DNA from: Owenia fusiformis
Taxonomy: Eukaryota; Annelida; Polychaeta; Sabellida; Oweniidae
Assembly: GCA_903813345.2 (NCBI GenBank)
Contig: CAIIXF020000009.1
Coordinates: 12,644,030 to 12,708,029 of the forward strand
Direction: 5' to 3'
DNA: 64,000 bases
The position numbers were made by a program, and so were the translations under genes. This document shows positions 56,783 through 64,000 of this stretch, piece after piece. Each line of letters starts with the position of its first letter. Position 1 is the first letter of the stretch. The notes beneath the pieces are model-generated. The model had not been told where the DNA came from, did no database searches, and saw only the letters and a program-made list of their open reading frames with translations.

Positions 56783-58841
56783 ACGTACTTCATTGTAATA
56801 TATTAGAAGTGTGCTCAATTTGTTATCTCGGCCTGCATTCACCGACGTACGTAAAGTAGTTATAGACAAAAAAGACCGATTACTAATAAATAGATGGAAC
56901 AGTTTACACTATTAGCGGCTTGTAAAATAGATTCATAAAATATATATATACCATTGTTTTATAGATGGCAACATGCACAAATATATATTTCTTCTGAATG
57001 TGAGACTGATCTTGTGTTGTGTGTAAATAAAAATAGAATACAACATAGCTTTGTCTTAATAAGAATTATATTGTTTTTTCTCGTTTATTCTGAAGTTCAA
57101 TCCAAAAACAAATTGAGGACGAATGCATCAATGTATTTTACATTCAAGATAAGATTCGATACATTTTAGGTTTCCATTAATGTTCAACTTTTCGAAAGCC
57201 TTTGACGTCGTAACACACCAGGAGTGTTCTCTTTGAGGGATTTCCCATATAAATCCAATGGTATAGTTCCAAGTAGATTTTGAGATAACAGGTAAATCTT
57301 TAATACACACTTATTTGGTTGTTTTGGTTTAAGTTACGTATTATGGATATCATGCACGTATATTATGCGCGCGCAGCAAAACACGAGGCGGGCAAAATTG
57401 TAATAAAAAGTAATATTAAGATCATTGTTTCACCTGAAACTGTAAAAATGATATCCAATAGTGTCATTATATCATCTTCACCTTAAATTTGCTTCCACTA
57501 TTTAGATTTGCCACGCCCATTTTCAGACCTTGGTTACGCGCCCACTGCCATACTCACTTGATTGTAAGTTTTTTCCAATTAATTTTTGAATCGTTACTTC
57601 GCCCCTGTATATCAATTTCAATCTGAATATTTACACTGGATAGACTCGACCCTTATAAGTGGATGAGATATTTGAGAATGTGTTTCAATTTGAAATCACT
57701 TACACTTCGAGGTTGGAGAGTTTATGGTACCCACCCTAACTCTCTCGTACATGGATAATTCATGACTCATTGATTTTGTCATTTTAATTTCCTTGCTATG
57801 ATAGGGCAATGCCTTTCACTTGGTTATAGGTTTAGAAATCGATGAGAACTGAATTTACCACCATAACCTATGGCATAAGTTTTAATTTGTTACGTTCCTT
57901 TGGGAATGGGAATCTAATCTGAAGCCCAAGCTATCATGAAGAGCCAATCATCGTACATATCCAACACATTCCTATACCTCAGCAAGCTGATCGATTAATA
58001 TGTGTATTAATCCAAATAAATCGATAGGTTGAAGTCTTCTAAATTCTGATGTCATTCTCCTCCTGATTTTTATCTTCGATGAGGCTCAGTACGAAGCACG
58101 CAGAAAAAGTCACGTCGACGCAATGATAAGGAAGCACTTAAGAGTTGTGTCACCGCGTCTCCTTTTATATCCGACGGTGTAATATAATAAAGTACTACAA
58201 CTACCCCCATCGTGCTCAATTATAAGAAAATATTTCTTTCGAGAAAAACTAATTAGTTGATTTAGAGATGATTTATATTTCTCACGAAAAAGAAAAAAGA
58301 TAAAATCAGCTAACAAGACATAACGATATGGAGTTACAAATACAATTACTTTGACATCGTCATTCGTCATTGTTGTTTGACACCTGGTTCTAAAAGGAAA
58401 ATGTGCAATGATTTGAAAATTCATATCGTTCAGATTATGGGTGAGAGTAATCGTAACAGGCTCTGATTTATATTTGCACTTCCACTAAGAAAATCTGAAT
58501 AGCTTAAAATATGGTCATATTTAAGAAAGAAGTAAATATCATCGGCATGAGAACAACGTAGAGCCTTTGGCTAGTGAACAGCGATGATAAAATACCTATA
58601 CCTTTCTTCACTAGTTGATTTGGTATCTAATCACAGCCGGGAATTTCGCGTCATAAATATTCCTCCGCTTGGTGCGCTGTGATCGCAAAACGTTCAAACG
58701 CGTCACAAACGATCACATAAATCCCGGGTTTTACACCCAATTTTTTGTCGGTTTTTCGTTCTGTGTAGAGGAAGTATTTGAAATAAAAATATTTTTTGAA
58801 ATTCATAAATCTTGATAAATCGTTTTCCTCTCAAAATTAAA
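56783..58841. other. Intergenic, nothing recognised
   Basis: No credible exon or repeat. An unassigned minus-strand frame at 58110-58424 has no supporting features. Confidence 0.5.
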
Positions 58842-59812
58842 ATGTCTTGGAAGCGTTTTATTGATGAAAAAGCAAACCTTTTCCCCATAGCTCAAGAAGA
58901 ACTGTTTCATATATATGAAGCGCTGCAAAGGTGAGATGTACGAACTGTCACTGTGTGACTGGCCTGTCATGATTTTTATATAAGTTTGGATGGGGGGGGG
59001 GGGTCACTCGAGCCCTCCGAAACCCCTCTCCCTAGTCAGCCATGGTGATGGGGCTACAAGCAGAATATTTCTGCAGTTTACACCCTGTTCTGATTTTTGG
59101 TTTGGGGGATTCACTCAAGCCCTCCGAACCCCCTCTCCCTACAGCCGTCAGAATCCTTCAAAGACTTTCCCAAAGTTCTGGTAAAATACCATAACCATGA
59201 CATTTAGACAAAAGAATATACTAGTAATGAATTTCCTGGTGGAACCTTTTTCAGAGGTAGCTGTAGCTGTTATAATCTAGTTTAAGAATTATTCTTAGTC
59301 TTGTGATGTGACCAATATTAGACTCTATTCGATATATATGAGCAACGGTGCATGTTTATCATATACATCACCACATTATAGTAATTGTGAATTAAAAACT
59401 TACTTTCAGGCAAATGAAGCAGCCAATAAGAACTAGCAACCCCTACCGTATGAAGATCACAAGGGACTGTCCTTATCAGGTGTTCAATATGTTATACCAG
59501 ATTGGAACTACCAATATGTGGGAGACTTTTATAAAGGAAACAGAAACAAATATAATGATGGAGTTTCATAATGACAAAAAACTGATATTTTGGCTGGATA
59601 TAATGAACAAGCAAGGCTTCAAGAACATTGAAAAATGTCTTTTGATAGAAAAAAGAAAGTCAGATGGATCCAGAATGAAAGTACTTGTCAATGATGTCAA
59701 TCCTTTTACAATCAGATTTAGTAAGAGGCAAAGTAAACTTCACATCGACTGTTGTTTTGGTTTCTGGAATATGTATGGGGTGAGGCAGCATCCCATCCAG
59801 GACTCCATTTAG
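58842..59812 (+). CDS. Two-exon gene of unknown function, 163 aa
   Basis: Exon 1 58842-58930 starts MSWKRFIDEKANLFPIAQEE and ends CAAAG|gtgaga. Exon 2 59410-59812 follows 'acttactttcag' and joins in phase (CAA AG|G CAA ATG), giving 163 residues ending HPIQDSI and TAG. Both splice sites are good and the joined frame is open. The protein is mixed alpha/beta in look and basic, with no signal peptide or membrane segment; no family recognised. Its stop lies ten bases before a MITE, so the native 3' end may have been altered by that insertion. It points towards the minus-strand transposase at 61333-63333 (convergent). Whether it belongs to the same transposon is unknown. Confidence 0.55.
58992..59145 (+). 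repeat. Direct repeat in the intron, with a G12 tract
   Basis: 'tcactcgagccctccgaaac' at 59004 and 'tcactcaagccctccgaacc' at about 59110, each followed by 'ccctctccct'. A run of twelve G precedes the first. Confidence 0.75.
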
Positions 59813-59823
59813 ATACTACTGTA

Positions 59824-60148
59824 GATACACTTAATTTGACGCTACTTAATTTGGCGGATTTACTCAATTTCAAATATTGGCGGCTATTTAATTTGGCGGA
59901 TTCAGGACTCAGTTTAAGTTTTATCATTGGTGTGGAAATAACCATTTCAGATTCATGTGCATAACTGCAATAAGCATGATAAGTCTTGGTATAGCACTAA
60001 AATCCAAAAAGGAATACCTACATAAGCAAAATCTTAGACCTGTTAGTTACAGTGATTTTGGGGATTATCCAAAATACATCTGAAAATTGGTGGATTTTTT
60101 CAATCCGCCAATCCGTCAAATTAAAGCGGTAGCCAAATTAAGTGTATC
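59824..60148. mobile_element. MITE with GATACACTTAATTTG ends, TA target
   Basis: The left end 'gatacacttaatttgacgct' is inverted at the right (ggtagccaaattaagtgtatc). TA flanks both sides. 'aatttggcgga' is repeated several times subterminally. Non-coding. Confidence 0.75.
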
Positions 60149-60361
60149 TATAGTACAGTAACTACTGTCAGACTGTAAAAGGTACAAAATACATGTATTT
60201 TTGGCCTTATTGATTTTTTATTCTATTATTTGATAAGATTTTTATATTCATCAACAATTCAGTAACATACAATGTACAATTAACTATTCATTCTGCTGTT
60301 AAGCAGAAAGTCTTTAACAACAATTCAGTAGCATACAATTAACTACTAGTATTCTACTATT

Positions 60362-60549
60362 TAAGGGGTCGGGTTAAAATATCGATGTCCGTCAAATGTG
60401 ATTAATTTCGTTAGGGGGAGGGGGTCAAACATTGATTTCATTAGGTGATAGACAGCAATTTTGGTTTTCACGGGAATTTCAATTCAATGAGACCTAATGA
60501 AATTAATTACGTTTTTTTGACGCACATCGATATTTTGACCCAACCCCTA
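60362..60549. mobile_element. 188-bp foldback element
   Basis: 'taaggggtcgggttaaaata' through 'gattaatttcgtt' at the left is inverted at 60494-60549 ('attaattacg' through 'ttgacccaacccctaac'). Confidence 0.75.
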
Positions 60550-60559
60550 ACAGAAAGTT

Positions 60560-61310
60560 TTTTGAACAACTGTACATGTAAAGACAAATTCATATATCAA
60601 TAAACATGTGATTACCAGGAAGTACATGTAAATGTATTGTGTTCTCCACAATTGTATTTTAATTATAATATAGAAATCTTATTTTGTCATGAACTATGAA
60701 CAAAGAGAAACATGAACTTTCTCTTGAAAAATGCAGTCTATGTACAGGCAGGCCTTCTATATGTTTTCCAATAGTCTACCACTAAATATCTTCTTTGCAT
60801 AATCTGATAATGTGAGATCATTAGATTTGAGCCAGACATTTTCGACCCAGGCATGCCACCAAACATGTTTCTCATCTTTACTGAATGATTGACATACTTT
60901 TTGAACAAAGTCTTTTGAAGGACTCGATGTAAAGACAAATTCATATATTAATTAAATACCTAATGACCAGGAAGTACATGTAAATGTATTGTGTCCCCAT
61001 CAATTGTATTTTCATAAAAATATCAAAATCTTAATTTATCATGAACTATGAACTTGCAACATGAACTTTGTCTTGAAAAATGCAGTCTATATACAGGCAG
61101 GCCTTCTATATGTTTATGAGTCTGACACTTTACCTTCGCATAATCTACATCCTCTGAAGTATGAATGCAGGGGTCCAGACATCATACATTTCATTCCTTC
61201 CTTATTCTAGTATTCTAGCCAGCTGATAGCAGGGGGAAGAAGGAAGGAATGATGTGTATGATGTTTGGACCCCTGAGTTCAGTGGAGGATAATCTGAAAT
61301 TGTGTCTATC
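60560..61310 (-). repeat. Tandem, decayed copies of the 3' end of the adjacent transposase
   Basis: Two units of roughly 370 bases ('aagacaaattcatatat', 'caggaagtacatgtaaatgt', 'tgaaaaatgcagtctat', 'caggcaggccttctatatgt') start near 60575 and 60930, and a third version of the 'aggccttttatatg' part lies at 61327 at the end of the intact gene. The first unit also contains a decayed piece of the coding region (60810-60905), matching the intact gene at 61500-61595. Confidence 0.75.
60738..60944 (-). pseudogene. Decayed fragment of the transposase C-terminus
   Basis: At DNA level 60810-60905 matches the coding sequence at 61500-61595 ('gatcattagatttgagccag', 'acattttcgaccca'), but with frame-disrupting indels. 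It corresponds to the segment just after the catalytic Glu of the intact copy. Confidence 0.65.
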
Positions 61311-61332
61311 AGATTAAAAACCGGTAGGCCTT

Positions 61333-63333
61333 TTATATGTTTTTCAATGAGTCTACCACTTTACCTTCTTTGCATGATGTGTCTATAAGATTAAAAACAT
61401 CAGAACTACATATAGAACATGGTAAAGTATTACCACAGAGGCAATGGCTATCATCTTCATGATATATACATAATGCTTTGTCAGAATTCTTGCTATAGTT
61501 TTCACCACTGAGATCATTAGATTTGAGCCAGACATTTTCGACCCAGTCATGCCTCAAACAGGTTTCCCATCTTTTGCTTTTTACTGAATGCTCAACGTAC
61601 TTTTTGATCTGACGGTGTTTTGCCTCACGACCTTGGGTTGAATTAAGACCAAGACCATACCCAAATTCCTCATATATTTCTTCAGTGTGTCTAGGTATAG
61701 CATAGCCTATAAGCCATTGTGTTAGACTAATTTTTCCAAAGAAAAGTGCAACACAATTAAAATAAAGTCTCGCATGGTATTCAAGATTCTCTACATCAAT
61801 CTGTGAAATCTCAACACGGGAGAAAAGAGAAGCACAAATGCGAAGATGTACAAAGGCATAGGTAAACTTTGCTACATTGAAAAGTGAGCTATTTGATAGA
61901 GAAGATGGCATAACTGCCTGTATAACATCACAGAAGCCTCTACAAAATTTGAGACAATCTTCACCAGTGAACCTTACACTTAAAGGTTGACCCTTTTTTC
62001 TGCATTCCAGATACCATTTTTCCAGCCGATATTTCAGTTTTCCAGCACCAATTTTTTCCAAAGCATTGAAATACTTTTTAATCTGGCAGTTTGGAAGTTG
62101 AGAAATGGATATGTCTTTGTTCAGAACTGCATTGGGAGAATTTGACAAAGCTTCTGTAATAATGCATTCATTCAATTGTTGAAATGAGTTATTCTTACAA
62201 TGTAAGGGGTCTACGCGTGCACGAGACACAAAGGCACCAAATGGCGGAATAAATTCCTGTCTGGATTTCTTAGAGGCTATAAACTGTGTTACTTTCTGCC
62301 TTGCAATATTACTGTTGGACTTTTTCAATTTCTCAACTTCTTGTACTACTTTTAGTCTTTGGCCATAGTCCCATGGTTTAAAATCAACACCAATTGTGCC
62401 ATCTATCTTTGAAATATTGTTCTTTGAAACATCGTAGAATGTAGTTGGAAAGGTGGCACTATTAGTGAGTTCTCCAGCTAAACATGCAATCATTTTTGAG
62501 TCATTGGGAAAGAATGAAAATTTGAAACTTATGTCAAACTCATATCCATCAATTTCGTATGACGATTTTTCAATTTCTTTCATTTCTTCCCCAATGGCAT
62601 AATACAATTTCATCATTTCTGGATGGCTTTCTGCACAATTTGCACCAAATACAATATAATTGTGACTACAGCTACGTACCTTATGGGGCAAATTGGCAAA
62701 CCCCACCAACAAAGCAGTGGATGTATCACACTTCCCAAATGGTGCCCCATCGGCCCCTATTGTTACATGGAACTCCCCAATATTACCATTAAACCATTCT
62801 AGCACATTACCAACAGTTCTATCAATGCCTATGTACATATTAGCCAAAACTAACAAACAATCTTCCAGACTAGACACCTTTCTACCATTCACTGCTGGAA
62901 TTGGTTCTGTTGTTACTGGACAAATGCTATTTCGAAATTTTACCAGAGCTTTATATTCCAGAAGTTTGGGTTTCTTTAAAGTTTTTCTAATTGAGCAGTA
63001 TTTTTCCCTGCTGATAAGACCACCTTTATACAGCACCTTCATGCTACGTATTTTGTTATATATTGATTTTTCATATTGTACAGATTCTTCATGCGTTTTC
63101 TTTTTCAAATACTTTTGTACTACTCTTGAATTTGACAATGTTTTATTTTTGTTCCTACTTGTATGGATCCATGTATTGAACAAACCACACTCCACATTTT
63201 CATTCTTATCTCCGTGAATATCTTGTATAAGCTCTACTGTTTTCCGTCTACGTTTTGATTGCTGTGATTGACAGAGTCCAAGCATGTGATCTGTGTTTGT
63301 TGAGAAATAGCTTCTTTTTCTTTTCCGAAGAGG
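61333..63333 (-). CDS. RAG1/Transib-like DDE transposase, large intact exon
   Basis: An open frame of 650 codons from ATG at 63285, extendable by 16 codons (PLRKRKRSYF...) to an acceptor 'tttttgatttcag' ending at 63334, so probably the last exon of a longer gene. Residues numbered from the ATG: GADGAP with Asp179; FFPNDSKMIA with Asp262; DPLHC at 359-363, parallel to RAG1 DALHC; GREAKHRQIKKY with Glu554, followed by HDWVENVWL, parallel to the RAG1 catalytic NESGNKLFRRFRK and HHWLY block. The stretch NCAESHPEMMKLY to SFKFSFF parallels the RAG1 region before its second catalytic Asp. Order and spacing fit a DDE transposase of the RAG1/Transib type. The C-terminus has a CxC...CSICS cysteine cluster near 617-628. 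The CxxC seen after the second Asp in RAG1 is absent. The reading frame is intact, so it is recent or maintained. Upstream exon(s) lie at or beyond the window edge. Confidence 0.65.
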   Translation of the reverse strand, partial: PLRKRKRSYFSTNTDHMLGLCQSQQSKRRRKTVELIQDIHGDKNENVECGLFNTWIHTSRNKNKTLSNSRVVQKYLKKKTHEESVQYEKSIYNKIRSMKVLYKGGLISREKYCSIRKTLKKPKLLEYKALVKFRNSICPVTTEPIPAVNGRKVSSLEDCLLVLANMYIGIDRTVGNVLEWFNGNIGEFHVTIGADGAPFGKCDTSTALLVGFANLPHKVRSCSHNYIVFGANCAESHPEMMKLYYAIGEEMKEIEKSSYEIDGYEFDISFKFSFFPNDSKMIACLAGELTNSATFPTTFYDVSKNNISKIDGTIGVDFKPWDYGQRLKVVQEVEKLKKSNSNIARQKVTQFIASKKSRQEFIPPFGAFVSRARVDPLHCKNNSFQQLNECIITEALSNSPNAVLNKDISISQLPNCQIKKYFNALEKIGAGKLKYRLEKWYLECRKKGQPLSVRFTGEDCLKFCRGFCDVIQAVMPSSLSNSSLFNVAKFTYAFVHLRICASLFSRVEISQIDVENLEYHARLYFNCVALFFGKISLTQWLIGYAIPRHTEEIYEEFGYGLGLNSTQGREAKHRQIKKYVEHSVKSKRWETCLRHDWVENVWLKSNDLSGENYSKNSDKALCIYHEDDSHCLCGNTLPCSICSSDVFNLIDTSCKEGKVVDSLKNI

Positions 63334-63524
63334 CTGAAATCAAAAAGACATATTTTAATTCTACCTTTAAAATTTCCTTCTTAATTTAATAACTACAGTG
63401 CTCAAAATTATATTCTATCAATCCCCTCAATTTTATACAGTAAAATCTTTCAAATTATGCACTTGGTTTTTAAAAATACTGTACTGAAATTATGCGATTT
63501 TCAATCACGGATTAATACTGTTCT

Positions 63525-64000
63525 CCGGGTATTGTTCGCGTGCGATTTAATTTCGCTTTGTTCGCGAATGTAGTAAAATCGTGAACATTTATCGTCGCGA
63601 AATTTGTCTTTTAAATCCCCGGGGATTTGACCCCTGTGTAAAACGTTTCATCCAGTATTGTTGGGTGCTAATTCAAAAAAGGCTAAAATGTCAACATTTT
63701 GAATTGGCTTATTAGGCCAACAAAGGCAAGAACTGTTGACGACAATGATATTCTACAAATTGAAGTTGAAAAAGTCATTCAAGAATATTCAAATAAATGC
63801 CCTAAATGTGGGAAATACAAACATTATATGGATTCTGAACGGGCTAAAATAGCCAGATACGCATTGATTCATGGTAATCGGAAAAAATTCAACTTGTGCA
63901 ATCCGCGTAATGTCATCAACTCAAATCTGCGAAATTAAATAGCCACGAAATTGCAATTTTGAAAAATCGCGAAATTTTATAGCGTCGAAATTTACCCGGA
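63525..64000 (+). mobile_element. DNA element with TCCGGGTA ends, cut by the window
   Basis: The left end 'tccgggtattgttcgcgtgc' near 63525 is matched, inverted, by the last bases of the window (aatttacccgga). The ends share motifs of the type 'tttcgcg' and 'aaatttcg'. It sits in the intron 5' of the RAG-like transposase. Confidence 0.6.
63699..63938 (+). CDS. Transposase-type N-terminal fragment inside the element
   Basis: 79 codons. The segment HYMDSERAKIARYALIHGNR resembles the N-terminal helix-turn-helix opening (a HYxxxxRAxIGKYAxxxGN pattern) found in many invertebrate pogo-like/DDE transposases. CPKCGKY precedes it. The frame closes after NLRN, so only the DNA-binding start remains; no catalytic domain. 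It lies between the inverted ends of the TCCGGGTA element and probably derives from its parent transposase. The ATG at 63699 may not be the true start. Confidence 0.45.
   Translation: MNWLIRPTKARTVDDNDILQIEVEKVIQEYSNKCPKCGKYKHYMDSERAKIARYALIHGNRKKFNLCNPRNVINSNLRN

Noticed and set aside
62693-63217. 174-codon plus-strand frame
   Set aside because: Antisense shadow of the transposase exon; composition follows the opposite strand.
1-64000. tRNA, rRNA or CRISPR features
   Set aside because: None was recognised on either strand; short repeats present are eukaryotic satellites and foldbacks without spacer structure.

Overview
The window is nuclear DNA from an animal, most likely a marine invertebrate. 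It is AT-rich, has long non-coding stretches, and its coding exons are bounded by GT/AG introns. The recognisable host genes are ordinary metazoan families: a cystatin/stefin, an SH3BGRL-like thioredoxin-fold protein, a leucine-rich-repeat protein and a NADAR-domain fragment. The repeats (Tx1/L1-like LINE, Tc1/mariner and pogo-like elements with TA target sites, many long foldback elements, RAG1/Transib-like transposases) are typical of molluscs, brachiopods, hemichordates and similar genomes. The species cannot be fixed from the sequence. One 500-base N run at 37818-38317 marks a scaffold gap, so order across it depends on the assembly.

Layout. 1-5 kb: a pogo-like element, a satellite of about 183 bp period, a LINE 3' fragment and a foldback. 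7-8.2 kb: the last two exons of an LRR gene on the minus strand, followed by a 389-bp tandem duplication carrying an exon-like reading frame. 10.1-14.2 kb: a nearly intact minus-strand LINE with poly(A) tail, endonuclease and reverse transcriptase, split by one frameshift. 15.8 kb: a NADAR fragment. 19.9-24.2 kb: a minisatellite split by a 3.9-kb foldback element that itself contains a younger relative. 24.6-26.5 kb: a dispersed repeat and another nested foldback. 27.9 kb: one well-bounded exon of an unrecognised gene. 31-42 kb: many palindromic elements, including a mariner-derived foldback. 42.4-44.8 kb: a complete secreted stefin-type cystatin gene (minus strand, 124 aa). 48.1-48.9 kb: a pogo-like element. 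49.9-52.6 kb: a decayed gene with both a RAG1-like N-terminal zinc region and a RAG1/Transib-like catalytic core. 55.1-56.5 kb: a complete SH3BGRL-like gene (plus strand, 125 aa). 58.8-59.8 kb: a small two-exon gene of unknown function. 60.6-63.3 kb: a second, intact RAG1/Transib-like transposase exon (650 codons, minus strand) with its 3' end copied in tandem. 63.5-64 kb: part of another DNA element, cut by the window edge.

The host genes do not form a pathway. What unites the window is transposition: at least eight DNA-element families, several nested. The most notable content is the pair of divergent RAG1/Transib-like transposase genes within 14 kb, one of which still shows the RAG1-type N-terminal zinc region fused in order to a DDE core.
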